64,000 bases of DNA from Carboxylicivirga litoralis (GTDB lineage: Bacteria; Bacteroidota; Bacteroidia; Bacteroidales; Marinilabiliaceae). Location of the stretch: the NCBI RefSeq assembly GCF_025499605.1, contig NZ_JAFMVC010000002.1, forward strand, positions 248,001 through 312,000, read 5' to 3'. Within the stretch, counting starts at the first letter, position 1. Every line of letters begins with the position of its first letter. Made by a program: the position numbers and the translations under genes. Below the pieces are notes generated by a model. The model was not told the DNA's origin. It searched no databases and saw nothing but the letters and a program-made list of their open reading frames with translations. Shown here piece after piece: positions 47,052-58,000 of this stretch.

Positions 47052-47059
47052 CAAAAATA
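47052..47059 (-). promoter_or_regulatory. -7 promoter element for gldJ
   Basis: The minus strand reads TATTTTTG (then CAG), an exact TAnnTTTG match, 87 bases upstream of the gldJ ATG. Confidence 0.5.
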
Positions 47060-47178
47060 TAAAAAGGTTATAGCTAAGCTCCTTTTTCGTTCGTTTTTTT
47101 AATGGCGAACTAATACTAACAATGCAATTTTTCAAGATTCAGAACGTTAAAAATAGAAATTTCTTGTACAGTTATAGC

Positions 47179-47186
47179 TATTTTTG
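47179..47186 (+). promoter_or_regulatory. -7 promoter element for porU
   Basis: TATTTTTG, an exact TAnnTTTG match, 94 bases upstream of the porU ATG. Together with 47052-47059 it places divergent promoters in the 316-base gldJ-porU gap, which has no other visible gene. Confidence 0.5.
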
Positions 47187-47280
47187 TGCTTTTTGATGAA
47201 CAATTGTACTTGAATGAAGTATAAATTGAAGTAAATGCTCCTGATTAGTCAGTAGTAAGTCAGATGGTTAAAGAAAGATA

Positions 47281-50200
47281 ATGGTTAGATATTTATATAT
47301 AGTTTTACTAATGTGTTTTTGCCAGGTGGAGGCACAAACATACTCGGGGATGGAATATTTTACGTGGTTAGGCTCTGAAACATCTGGTTATAAGGAAAGA
47401 CCATTTCAAATACAAGAATCAGCTGAGTTTAACGAATCGAGTCAGTTGCCGGTAAAAGTGCTGCAACATGCTTTACCATACTTTGTTGAGCTTGATGATT
47501 TGGAAATCAATTACACCATTGAAACTTCGAGTGTAAACGATGAAACCCAGGCTAATTTTCTAAATGCATTGAATCCAAATGATTTTGAGTTTTTAAAAAG
47601 CCATGTTGTATGTGTTAGGGGAGAATACTTTCTGCAGTTGGAAATAATACCGCTAGTGTACGATGACTTTGAGAAACAATATCACCTGGTCAATGAACTC
47701 AATTATACCATAACAATACCTGAAACTAAGATAGAGCCCGTATTAAAAAGTACGCAAGAGGTAAAGAGTAATTCAGTATTGGCAAGTGGCAAGTGGGTGA
47801 AAATAAAAGTCAGTGAATCGGGCATTCATAAAATTCCCTACTCTGTGCTTTCTTCATGGGGGTTTTCAAATCCACAAAATGTGAATGTTTTTGGTAATGG
47901 TGGTAATATGTTGCCCCGGTCAAATGCAGCTTTTCGGCATGAAGATTTAACTGAAAACGCCATTATTCACCAAGATAATGCCATTTATTTTTATGCGCAG
48001 GGGCCAACTGCTTGGAGCTATAATGCCACACGAAACATGTTTGAGCATCAGAAGCATGATTATACCGATGTTGCCTATTACTTTTTATCGGACAGTAATG
48101 GGGATGGTAAACGGGTGCAAGCCAGTGATTTGATAAGTGAAACATTTAACATCGAAACTGATGAGTTTGATAGCTATCAATTTCACGAATTCGATAATCA
48201 AAACTTGCTAAAATCAGGAGTGGAGTGGTATGGTTTGCGATTTGATCCGGGGCAAACGCGCAGCTATACTTTTGAGTTTACAAATAGGGTTATTGGTAAA
48301 GACGTTAAGTTGCATACCAATCTCATTGGCAGATCAAATGTGACTTCTTATTTTAAAACTCATGTTGAAGGCGTTAGGGTTCAGGATATAAAAATTACAA
48401 AGGTAGATTATTCTAATACTGTTGGAGCATTCGCTAACGAAGGTCAGGCATGGTCGAATTTTAGTTCTTTTAAAAACACTATTACAGTTGATTTGACTTA
48501 TGAATCTACATCAAGTGGAGCCAGTGGTTGGCTTAATTATTTGTGTTTGAATGCAAAAGAGCAGTTAATTGTAGATAAGCAGTTGCAATTCAGAAATGCT
48601 GATGTGACAGGGAGTGGAAATGCTACACGTTTTTACCTGGTTGGAACTACGTCATCCACCCTGCTTTGGGATGTAACTGATCATACTTCAGCGAAAAGTA
48701 TTTCGATCAATGATTATAACGGGAAACAAGGATTCACTTATCAAACCAGTGAATTGAAGGAGTTTGTTGCTTTTGATAAAACGAGCAATTTACCTCAGCC
48801 CGAATTTGAAGAGACAGCAGATAACCAGAATATTCATGGAATTTCAGTGCCTGAGATGCTAATTGTTGTACATCCTTTATTTGAGAGTGAGGCTCAACGT
48901 CTGGCCGATATTCATCAGAAGCATTCAGGCTTGCAGTGTGAAATTGTTTTTCCATACCAGATATATAATGAGTTTTCGTCTGGTTCGCCTGATATTACTG
49001 CTATACGTGACTATGCTCGTTATCTTTATAAAAAAGAAAAAGACTCGAAGTTTAAATATTTGCTACTGTTTGGCGATGGATCGTTTGATAATCGAACGTA
49101 TAATGACGAAAACACGAATTTTATCCTGACCTATCAATCATATAATTCCATAAATATTAAAGATTCGTATGTTTCTGATGATTATTATGGTTTTTTGGAT
49201 GATACTGAAGGAAACAATATACTGTATGATAAGCTTGATATTGGCATTGGACGCTTTCCTGTAAGTACACTCGATGAGGCTAAAGTAATGGTAGATAAAA
49301 TTGATAACTACCTTAATGAAAGTGCTGTTGGCGCCTGGAAAACGGATATTACTTTTTTGGCTGATGATGGAGATAGTAATCTGCACATGCGACAGGCCAA
49401 TGAATTATCGACACAAGTCTATGATGATTTCCCATCCTTTAATCATAATAAAATATTCTTTGATGCCTATCCTAAAGTGACAACTTCTTCTGGAGATCGT
49501 TATCCGGAAGTGAATGAAGCGATAAAGAAAACAATTGGAGATGGTACTTTACTGTTTAACTACACTGGACATGGTAGCGAGCGCCAGTTATCTGAGGAAA
49601 ATGTATTAGACATTACAATGATAAAAAGTTTTACAAATATTGACCGTCTGCCTGTTTTTGTAACTGCGACTTGTGAATTTAGTCGCTACGACGATTATCA
49701 TGATACTTCTGCAGGAGAATGGGTGGTGCTATCGCCATTAGGTGGAGGTGTGGCATTATTTACTACCACACGTATTGCCTGGTCGCACGAGAATTTTCAG
49801 ATTAATAAGAGCTTTTATAAAAACATATTTAGCCAAGATGAAGAAGGTAATAAGATTAGGCTTGGTGAGGTTATTCAAAATACTAAAAATGCTCAGAGTA
49901 GTACAAGTGTTAATAAGTTAAATTTTACCTTGTTGGGCGATCCTTCGCTGCAATTGGCCTATCCTCAGGGTAATATTCTTACAAAGAGTATCAATGGCGA
50001 AGAAGATCCTGCTAGCAGAGCAGAGATGAAGGCACTTACAATAGCCGAAGTTGAAGGAGAGATTAAGGTTGAATCGCCAAGTAATTCGGTTGTAACAATG
50101 CAGGTTTTTGATAAGCCGATAACTGTTAAAACCCTTGGCAATAAAGGAGCTGTGCCATTTGAATACCAAGTGTATCAAAATCGTATTTATCAAGGACAGA

Positions 50201-51027
50201 TGGAGTCAGAAGGCAACCATTTCTTGGCTTCTTTTATTATTCCAAAAGATATTCGTTATAACGTAGGCGAAGGTCGTATTAGCTATTATGCTTATGGTGA
50301 AGATGGTGTGGAGTCGTTTGGTGCCGATAATACAGTGTTGATTGGTGGTGTATCTGATAATCCGCCTAATGATGCGGATGGCCCTGCAATTAAAATGTGG
50401 TTAAACGATGAATCATTTACGAATGGTGATGTAACAGGTTCGCAACCGGTTTTGTACGCTGAACTTTCCGACGAGAGCGGGATTAATACAAGTGGAGTAG
50501 GCATTGGTCATGATATTACTTTAGTGGTAGATGATGAACGTTCTTTGCCAGTTAATTTGAATGCGTATTACACCTCAAATTTTAATAGCTTCACAAGTGG
50601 AATAGTCACTTACCAGCTGCCACAATTAACACAAGGAAATCATACACTGGAGTTAAAGGTTTGGGATAATCTGAATAATTCATCTACAGCAAGCCTGAAT
50701 TTTGAAGTGTATTTAGATGGCGGTTTGCAGATAAGCAATGCGTCGGTTTATCCGAATCCTGTTGAGCCGGCTGCTCCTGTCTATATTTCGTTTAATCACG
50801 ATGCGCCCAATATGCTACTTGATGTGACTTATAGCGTTTACAGTATGAATGGCCGTTTAATTGAACGTCATGAAACGACCCAGGCTGCTATAGGAACTTC
50901 CATCGCACCTATTGAATGGACACCTTCATCGTCGTTGCAGAAGGGTTTATATGTTTTACATTGTGAAATTCGTTCTTCCGAAAATCAAGTTGGGAAATTC
51001 TCGAAAAAAATACTGGTGGTTAAATAA
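47281..51027 (+). CDS. porU: Type IX secretion system sortase PorU
   Basis: 1248 residues. PorU removes the C-terminal sorting domain from T9SS cargo on the cell surface and attaches cargo to the anionic lipopolysaccharide. Signal peptide ends near residue 19 (CQVEAQ). The C25 (gingipain-like) peptidase domain runs from about residue 520 (VPEMLIVVHPLFESEAQRLA) with the catalytic pair His764 (YTGHGSERQ) and Cys798 (VTATCEFSRYDD). The last ~95 residues (VYPNPVEPAAP to FSKKILVV) form a sorting-domain-like beta domain. It is followed by porV, its partner in the attachment complex. Confidence 0.95.
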   Translation: MVRYLYIVLLMCFCQVEAQTYSGMEYFTWLGSETSGYKERPFQIQESAEFNESSQLPVKVLQHALPYFVELDDLEINYTIETSSVNDETQANFLNALNPNDFEFLKSHVVCVRGEYFLQLEIIPLVYDDFEKQYHLVNELNYTITIPETKIEPVLKSTQEVKSNSVLASGKWVKIKVSESGIHKIPYSVLSSWGFSNPQNVNVFGNGGNMLPRSNAAFRHEDLTENAIIHQDNAIYFYAQGPTAWSYNATRNMFEHQKHDYTDVAYYFLSDSNGDGKRVQASDLISETFNIETDEFDSYQFHEFDNQNLLKSGVEWYGLRFDPGQTRSYTFEFTNRVIGKDVKLHTNLIGRSNVTSYFKTHVEGVRVQDIKITKVDYSNTVGAFANEGQAWSNFSSFKNTITVDLTYESTSSGASGWLNYLCLNAKEQLIVDKQLQFRNADVTGSGNATRFYLVGTTSSTLLWDVTDHTSAKSISINDYNGKQGFTYQTSELKEFVAFDKTSNLPQPEFEETADNQNIHGISVPEMLIVVHPLFESEAQRLADIHQKHSGLQCEIVFPYQIYNEFSSGSPDITAIRDYARYLYKKEKDSKFKYLLLFGDGSFDNRTYNDENTNFILTYQSYNSINIKDSYVSDDYYGFLDDTEGNNILYDKLDIGIGRFPVSTLDEAKVMVDKIDNYLNESAVGAWKTDITFLADDGDSNLHMRQANELSTQVYDDFPSFNHNKIFFDAYPKVTTSSGDRYPEVNEAIKKTIGDGTLLFNYTGHGSERQLSEENVLDITMIKSFTNIDRLPVFVTATCEFSRYDDYHDTSAGEWVVLSPLGGGVALFTTTRIAWSHENFQINKSFYKNIFSQDEEGNKIRLGEVIQNTKNAQSSTSVNKLNFTLLGDPSLQLAYPQGNILTKSINGEEDPASRAEMKALTIAEVEGEIKVESPSNSVVTMQVFDKPITVKTLGNKGAVPFEYQVYQNRIYQGQMESEGNHFLASFIIPKDIRYNVGEGRISYYAYGEDGVESFGADNTVLIGGVSDNPPNDADGPAIKMWLNDESFTNGDVTGSQPVLYAELSDESGINTSGVGIGHDITLVVDDERSLPVNLNAYYTSNFNSFTSGIVTYQLPQLTQGNHTLELKVWDNLNNSSTASLNFEVYLDGGLQISNASVYPNPVEPAAPVYISFNHDAPNMLLDVTYSVYSMNGRLIERHETTQAAIGTSIAPIEWTPSSSLQKGLYVLHCEIRSSENQVGKFSKKILVVK

Positions 51028-51104
51028 TAAAAAGTGATTTTTGCAGTTCTGTAAATACTCCCCTAACACAATGGACTAGTAATTTTTGAAGAGAGTTATA
51101 CATT

Positions 51105-52265
51105 ATGAATCAAAATATGAAGCAAGTATTGACAAAAGTAAGCCTCCTTGTTGTGGCTTTTCTGTTGAGTTTGAATGTGATGCAAGCGCAGTCAGATGGT
51201 AATAACGCTATCACTACTGCTGCCCCGTTTTTGAATATCAACCCGGATTCAAGAGCGGCTGGTATGGCCGATGCAGGGGCTGCGACAACGCCAGACTTGA
51301 ATTCTCAGTTTTTAAATCCCGCCAAATATGCTTTTATCGATGGCGATATGGGTGCTGCTATTTCATTTACACCGTGGTTGCGTAAACTGGTTGACGATAT
51401 TAATATGTCAACGGCTACATTTTACTATCGATTAGACAAAATGCAGGTGATTAGTGCCTCATTACGTTATTTTTCAATGGGTACCATCGAGTTTACCGAT
51501 GGAATTGGAACACCACTTTATAGCGGTAAGCCCAATGAATTTGCTATTGATGCCGCTTATTCGCGCGTACTATCAGATAAATTCTCAGGAGCTGTTGCTT
51601 TTCGTTACATCCGCTCTGACCTGACCAATGGTTTTTCAAGCGATGGTGGTGACTTAAAGGCAGGTAATGCGTTTGCTGCAGATATTGGTTTTTACTTTAG
51701 AGAGCCTATGCGTGTTAACCGCAATGATGCAGAGTTTACGGCTGGTATCAATATTTCTAATATTGGTTCAAAAATTAGTTACGACGGCATTAATAAAGAA
51801 TACCTTCCAACCAACCTGAAGTTAGGTTTAGGTTATGCAATGGAGCTTGATCGCTATAATAGCATTGCCTTTGCATTAGATTTTAATAAGTTATTGGTTC
51901 CATCGAATCAGATTAAACCGGAAGATGCGGATGAGGATTGGGTTGACCCCAATGAAGACAAATCGGTTCCGGCAGCCATCTTTGGTTCATTTAGCGATGC
52001 ACCAGGTGGTTTTGAGCAGGAAATGCAGGAAATCACATTTTCATTAGGTGCTGAATATTGGTACAACAAGCAATTTGCCATTCGCGCTGGTTATTTTCAC
52101 GAGCATGAAAACCAAGGGAATCGTAAATTTGCATCAGCAGGTTTTGGATTGAAGTTTAACATGTTCACACTGGACGCTTCTTACATTATTCCAATGGTTC
52201 AGAATAATCCATTGGCCAATACAATGCGTTTTTCTCTTTCATTTGATTTGAGCGACTTCAAATAA
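51105..52265 (+). CDS. porV: T9SS outer-membrane protein PorV
   Basis: 386 residues. PorV is a FadL-like 14-strand barrel that shuttles cargo from the translocon to PorU. The signal peptide is LLSLNVMQAQSDG-like. The mature start, PFLNINPDSRAAGMADAGAA, is the PorV hallmark. Alternating beta-strand pattern through to the end at FSLSFDLSDFK, with aromatic-rich C-terminal strands. It lies 77 bases after porU and is ended by a strong terminator. Confidence 0.95.
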   Translation: MNQNMKQVLTKVSLLVVAFLLSLNVMQAQSDGNNAITTAAPFLNINPDSRAAGMADAGAATTPDLNSQFLNPAKYAFIDGDMGAAISFTPWLRKLVDDINMSTATFYYRLDKMQVISASLRYFSMGTIEFTDGIGTPLYSGKPNEFAIDAAYSRVLSDKFSGAVAFRYIRSDLTNGFSSDGGDLKAGNAFAADIGFYFREPMRVNRNDAEFTAGINISNIGSKISYDGINKEYLPTNLKLGLGYAMELDRYNSIAFALDFNKLLVPSNQIKPEDADEDWVDPNEDKSVPAAIFGSFSDAPGGFEQEMQEITFSLGAEYWYNKQFAIRAGYFHEHENQGNRKFASAGFGLKFNMFTLDASYIIPMVQNNPLANTMRFSLSFDLSDFK

Positions 52266-52287
52266 GAACTTTATTCATTATATTTGA

Positions 52288-52323
52288 AAAGACCTTAGGG
52301 AATATCCTTAAGGTCTTTTTTTA
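52288..52323 (+). terminator. Terminator after porV
   Basis: AAAGACCTTA (52288-52297) pairs with TAAGGTCTTT (52309-52318) followed by a T run. Confidence 0.88.
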
Positions 52324-52333
52324 TGCATTAACT

Positions 52334-52813
52334 ATGAAGATAAAAGTAGGATTTGGATACGATGTTCACCAGCTGGGTGAAGGCGAAGAATTATGGATTG
52401 GCGGATTGCACATTGAACACACCAAAGGGAGCATTGGACATTCGGATGGCGATGTGTTGATTCATGCCATATGCGATGCTCTATTGGGAGCTGCTAACAA
52501 ACGTGATATAGGGTTTCATTTCCCCGATACCGATCCAAGTTTAAAAGGTGTTGATAGTAAATTATTATTGAAAAAAACCATGCAATTGATACGCGAAGAT
52601 GGATTTGAGTTGGGAAATATTGACAGCACAATTGCGTTAGAACGTCCTAAGCTAAAGAACCTGATTCCTGATATGCAAACGACTTTAGCTAAAGTAATGG
52701 ATATTGATGTAGCAGATATAGCTATTAAAGCCACCACAACCGAAAAACTTGGTTTTGTGGGAGAGCAAAAAGGAATCGCTGCTTATGCTACAGTGTTGAT
52801 AGAAAAAATATAA
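52334..52813 (+). CDS. ispF: 2-C-methyl-D-erythritol 2,4-cyclodiphosphate synthase
   Basis: Non-mevalonate isoprenoid pathway enzyme. 159 residues, usual length. Metal site: Asp10 and His12 in GYDVHQLGEG; His in GHSDGDVLIHAICDALLGAA; ATTTEKLGFVGEQKGIAAYA closes the active site. It lies 10 bases after the porV terminator, so it begins a new unit. Confidence 0.97.
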   Translation: MKIKVGFGYDVHQLGEGEELWIGGLHIEHTKGSIGHSDGDVLIHAICDALLGAANKRDIGFHFPDTDPSLKGVDSKLLLKKTMQLIREDGFELGNIDSTIALERPKLKNLIPDMQTTLAKVMDIDVADIAIKATTTEKLGFVGEQKGIAAYATVLIEKI

Positions 52814-52834
52814 TACTCACCTAATACCAAACCT

Positions 52835-53122
52835 ATGGATAAGCCAGTACTAAAGTATTTTTCTCATCAGCGATGTAATGTTTGCAAAGTGTTAAAACCC
52901 AAAGTGCAGCAAATGTTAACAGAGAAGTTTCCAAAGATGAGTTTCGAATATGTAGATATTGAGGAACAGCCTGCTGTTGCTGCCGAAAACCAGGTTTTTA
53001 CCGTTCCTACATTATTAATATTTTTTGAAGGTAAAGAGTATTATCGCTTTGCACGAAATGTTTCGTTAGGGCAATTAATTGATGCTATCGAACGTCCTTA
53101 TCAGATGCTGTTTGAATCGTAG
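52835..53122 (+). CDS. Thioredoxin-like protein
   Basis: 95 residues, a small cytoplasmic thioredoxin fold with no signal peptide. The active site is CNVC (Cys14, Cys17) and the cis-proline loop is VFTVPTLLIFF. The CNVC spacer differs from the CGPC of standard thioredoxins, so redox potential and partners may differ. It sits between ispF and tamA. Confidence 0.85.
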   Translation: MDKPVLKYFSHQRCNVCKVLKPKVQQMLTEKFPKMSFEYVDIEEQPAVAAENQVFTVPTLLIFFEGKEYYRFARNVSLGQLIDAIERPYQMLFES

Positions 53123-53232
53123 TTTGATGTGTTTTTTAACTATTTTTAGTCAGTAGGTATAAGTTTGTGTGGATGTGCATGACTTTTGGCTAAAAATACC
53201 TTAATTTAAAGAGCCCTAAATTTTTACAGTAG

Positions 53233-55062
53233 TTGAAAACACATCTATTTCTAATATTGCTTGCTGCAATTTCTATTTCTGTTGATGGACAAAACCTTTT
53301 GAAGATCCGAAAGGTGAGTTTTAAAGGGAATAGAACGATTAGCGCATCAAAGCTTGAGGGAGAATTGAGTCTTCATGCGGCTACTAAGTTCGGAGAGCGG
53401 TTTTCAGACAAAGAGGCCGATCGATTTACCATGCCACTTTACGAAGAAAATCTGGATAGAATCAGGTACGTCTACCAAAAAGAAGGATTTTTAGATGTTC
53501 AGTTCAATGAGCCAGTCATAAAAGTCACTCGCAATAATAAGGTTAAACTGACTTTCAATATAATAGAAGGCGAACCGATTGTGATGAGCGAGATTAAGTA
53601 TACGGTCGATTCAATAAAGTATGAAGATTTTCTGGCTAAAAAAACACGACGTAAAATTCGCTTGCAGTCTGAATTGAAAGTTGGTAAACGATTTCGGGAT
53701 GAATGGTTTTATACCGATCAATCATTTATCAGCGAAGAATACAATAACATGGGCTATGCTTATGCCAAAGTAAAGCATAAATTGAATGTTGATACACTTC
53801 GGAGAACGGCTGAATTAAACTGGATTATCGATAAAGATAAGCTTTGCTATTTTGGACCTATTGTGATGCAAGGCAACGAGCGTGTGCCAACAAAAAAAGT
53901 GGCTAAACAATTACGTTTTAAAACGGGTGATACCTGGTCGAAATACGAAATTGACGAAAGCCAGAAGCAGATTTACAACCTGGGCATGTTTCGGGTGGCT
54001 TCTATAAAAACACTATTAAGCGAGGAAAAACCAGATACTCTGCCAACTATGATAGTGCTTAAAGAAGCACCTCGATGGTCGTCAAGGTTTGGTGCTGGAT
54101 ATGGGCGTGAAGATGATTTTAGGATATTTGTTGATATTCAGTATCTTGGGTTTATAACCAATACTGGTCGAATTAGTCTTTATGCCAAACACTCAGGATT
54201 AGAGCCTTATAATTTTCAACTAAAATTTATACAGCCGGCGGTTATATTTCCTTTTAATTCCATGATAATTAATCCATTTTTGATGAAGCAGAACGAACCT
54301 GCCTACAGAATTATCAGGAATGGTTATAACTTAACTTTCCTTCAGCATTTTTCCGAACAGTTAAATACTTCTATTAATTTTTATTTAGAGGATGTTGATT
54401 CTGACACGACGCTAGTAGAAGGTAAACGTTCGTTGGCGACTAGTAGTGACTTAGGTTTTGATAATTATAGTAAATCAGGTATCTCCGTCGGATTTATATA
54501 CTATAATGGATTACCGCGCCTGGATCCTGTTACAGGGTTTTCATTGGCCGTTAATGTTAAACGTAATGGTACTTTTATTGAAGAATCGGTACCTTTTTAC
54601 CGTAGCTTGGTTGAGTATAAAAAATATTTAGGTCTTAAGCCGGGTGTTACAATGGCCTTAAAAGGAAAGATAGGAGTGGCTAAAATGGCACAAAATGATG
54701 GGCTGGTACCTGTTGAAGAGCGGTTTTATGGCGGAGGCAGCTATTCGGTCAGAGGTTGGGGACGAGCTCAGTTAGGGCCAAAAGATGCCGAAGGTAAGCC
54801 CATCGGTGGAAATAGCTTATTGGAAGGAAGTATCGAAAATCGCTACCTGATTGCTCCGAAGTTGATATTTGCGGTATTTTGTGATGTGGGAAACGTGTGG
54901 CAGGATTCGTTTTATTACCGCTTTAATGATTTGCATTACGCAGCAGGATTTAGTTTTCGCTTTAAAACGCCTATAGGCCCTGTTGGACTCGACTTTGCGC
55001 GACCAATTTTCGACACTGAAAAACGATGGCAGATTCATTTTAATATAGGGAACCCATTTTGA
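53233..55062 (+). CDS. TamA/BamA-type outer-membrane assembly barrel (TTG start)
   Basis: 609 residues, Omp85 family. An in-frame TAG immediately precedes TTG 53233, and the first residues form a clean signal peptide (MKTHLFLILLAAISISVDGQ), so TTG is almost certainly the start codon. POTRA-like repeats occupy the first ~270 residues (KVSFKGNRTISASKLEGELS, VMQGNERVPTKKVAKQLRFK). The C-terminal barrel contains YGGGSYSVRGWGRAQL, the conserved VRGW/F motif at about residue 507. Its immediate downstream partner is TamB-like, so it is the outer-membrane half of a TamA/TamB pair rather than BamA. There is no lipobox, unlike TamL. Confidence 0.87.
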   Translation: MKTHLFLILLAAISISVDGQNLLKIRKVSFKGNRTISASKLEGELSLHAATKFGERFSDKEADRFTMPLYEENLDRIRYVYQKEGFLDVQFNEPVIKVTRNNKVKLTFNIIEGEPIVMSEIKYTVDSIKYEDFLAKKTRRKIRLQSELKVGKRFRDEWFYTDQSFISEEYNNMGYAYAKVKHKLNVDTLRRTAELNWIIDKDKLCYFGPIVMQGNERVPTKKVAKQLRFKTGDTWSKYEIDESQKQIYNLGMFRVASIKTLLSEEKPDTLPTMIVLKEAPRWSSRFGAGYGREDDFRIFVDIQYLGFITNTGRISLYAKHSGLEPYNFQLKFIQPAVIFPFNSMIINPFLMKQNEPAYRIIRNGYNLTFLQHFSEQLNTSINFYLEDVDSDTTLVEGKRSLATSSDLGFDNYSKSGISVGFIYYNGLPRLDPVTGFSLAVNVKRNGTFIEESVPFYRSLVEYKKYLGLKPGVTMALKGKIGVAKMAQNDGLVPVEERFYGGGSYSVRGWGRAQLGPKDAEGKPIGGNSLLEGSIENRYLIAPKLIFAVFCDVGNVWQDSFYYRFNDLHYAAGFSFRFKTPIGPVGLDFARPIFDTEKRWQIHFNIGNPF

Positions 55063-55063
55063 T

Positions 55064-58000
55064 ATGCTTAAAAAACTGTTCAAATATCTGCTTCTTTTTA
55101 TTGGCCTTTTAATTGTTTTATTAATTGGAGCCCTTGCTTATACTCAAACGGCATCTTTTCGTGAGTTTTTGCGAGTAAAAGTACTTGAAGTGGCCAATCC
55201 CTATTTTAATGGCAAGTTGGCTATTGGGCGAATTGATGGGAACCTTTACAATTCGATTCATTTGAGTAATGTTGCGCTCACAGAAGGTGATTCAACCGTC
55301 CTGAGCATTGATTCAGTTTACCTTAACTACAGGTTGGTTGACCTATCAACAAAGCATATACAATTGGATACAGTGTTTTTTCAATCGCCCCAATTCAACC
55401 TATGGTACAAGGATAGTACTACCTTACACCTTATGTATGTGTTTGATAAAATAATTGAGATTGCTAACTCCACGCCCTCGAATTTCCCAATCATTCTTGA
55501 TGTTAAAGATATCGCTTTTGAAGATGGACAGGGGAAATATCAGCTTAGCTATGGCAAAGAGCCAATCGTATTTCAGAAGATAAATATGGAGGCGAGCGGT
55601 TATTTTAAGAAAGAACATGTTGAGCTGACCCTTCATGCTATGAATATAAAAACGGATAATCCTGATTTTGAGCTTCAACAAGGTCGGTTTCATGCATTGA
55701 AACAGCGTTCGATTATTCAGGCAGATAGTATCTATTTAAAAACCAGAGCTTCAGAATTATCAGCTGATGTTCGGTATGTGTCTAATAATGATTTTAAATT
55801 AAGGCTAGAAGCTAATCCTTTGGATAAGAGTGATGTTGTTACTTTTTTGCCTGACCTGCCGCTGCGGTCAATTTCTGAGCTGAAATTTGGCTTAGAATCC
55901 GATGATGAAGTGTTGCAGTGCGATGTATTATTGGCTAAAGGTCGAAAGCACGTGGGTTTAAATGGTTCGTTTTTTAATCTTCCGGAAGCATTGAAAGATA
56001 GTAGCCAGACATCGGAATACAACGCAATTATGTTTTTCAATGAATTTGTACCCGAAGAGTGGTTTGAGATTGACCAAACGGGTGCTTTTCTGAATGGTTC
56101 ATTGGCTGTAGATGGTGATAACGTGTTTGATTATAAGAGTGATGTCAATGTCAAGGCTCGTTTCAATCATTCATCCTATCAAAATACGGTGGCCGATACA
56201 CTGCATTTTGATGCCTCGCAGGTGAATAAGCTGATTAAAGCAGAAACGTTGGTGGTGTACAATAATAGCCATAGCGAAGGGCACCTGACTATTAACGATT
56301 TGTATGAGACGCCCGTTTATTCAGCTAATTTCATGACACGCAATCTAGACATCGGAGCTATTCAACCAAGTGCCAAAAACACCATTGTTAATGGCCATAT
56401 TGTGTTATCCGGGAGGCATATTTTATCGGATGAGCGTAACTTTATCACTCACGCCGAATTATACGATAGTAAGGTTTACGACATTGGTGTTGATACGGTT
56501 GTATTGCGTTCAGCCTTTAAAGGAACAAGCCTTAGGATTGATACATTGGCTTTTATTGTTCAGGATAACACAGTGATAAGTTCGGGAACGGTTGATTTTG
56601 ATACTTTTGATTTTGATACTCAAACAAAGATCAGGAGCCGGTATTTGGGATTCCTCAAAAAGTTTGATGTTCCTGAATTTTCATTCAACGAAGCAAATCT
56701 TAACCTTTCTTTAGCTGGTAATCTAGATTCTGTAAGTTACCAGGGTGAGATGAGTGTATTTAATTTTGGATACGACTCCATGTATGTTGATATAATTAAT
56801 GCTAATGCAATGGGGCGTTATCAGCCCGATTCTTTATCGGCACGAGGCGTAATAAGTTTACTAAAATTTTCAAATCAAGGACAAAACCTCGACAGTCTGC
56901 GGCTTCAATTTGATTATGCCAATAATAGTTTGTGGACACTGATAAACCTGGCCCGGGAAGATACAATAAGGGCTTCGGTGGAATCGGAATTAAGTATACA
57001 GGATACTGTAGAGCTGCATCTTGCCGCTGCTGAGGTCGAATTTCCGTGGACGCACTTTTATCTAACGGACGCCAGGCAGATGCTCAAATACCATAATAGT
57101 TCGTTGTTAATTGATGGTTTGGAAATTAAGGATAAAGATAATGAAGACTTTAGCTTAAGAGCCAATGGGAGTCTAAGTGCCAACAATGTTGAGAATTTCG
57201 AGTTGGATATGGATAATTTAAACTTGCATTTGTTTAATCATTTTATCGAATCATCCGATAGTATTGGTGGTCAATTATCACTAGCTGCTAAGCTGATGGG
57301 GTCGCCCGATTCTGTTATTTTAAAGGGCGATTATCAACTGAGAAATATTTATTTTAATGAAATTGTAGCGCCAAAGTTGGAAGGTCATTTAGCCTATGCT
57401 GTAGATACCTTTGCTGTTGATGTTTGGTCACCGGACTTAGATAGCACGGTTTATGCAAATGCTCATTTACCCATTAAGCTGATCCTGGATTCGGCGGGCT
57501 ATAGCATGAAAGTGCCTGAAACATTTAAGGCCGAAGTGGTCGTAGACTCGCTTGAGGTGGTGACACCCGATATTCCTGAGTTTGCTCACGTGAAAGCCGG
57601 AATATTAGTGGATGGAAAGGTCAGGGCAGAAGGCGCATTTGATAAACCACTTTTTTATGGGCAAATAAATTTAGACAATGGTTTTGTAGATGATCATGAG
57701 CAGGGCGTTTATTATAAAGATGTTCACGGACAACTTGTTTTTCGTGAAAACAATCTCAATGTTGATACATTTTATATTGGTTCAACCAAAGGTTACTATG
57801 CTTCAAAAGGACATCTCTTATTCGATTCAACACTTGTTTCGGGTAAGATAATTGCTTCAAATATTGAAACCGATATAAAGAATTTTCAAGTAGTGCAGCA
57901 TAAAAACTACGATGTCAATATAAGTGGAAATCCGCATTACCGGTCTGATATAGAGGGTGAACCGCGTTTTGGGGGAGGCATTCTGGTGAATCGCTCATCC

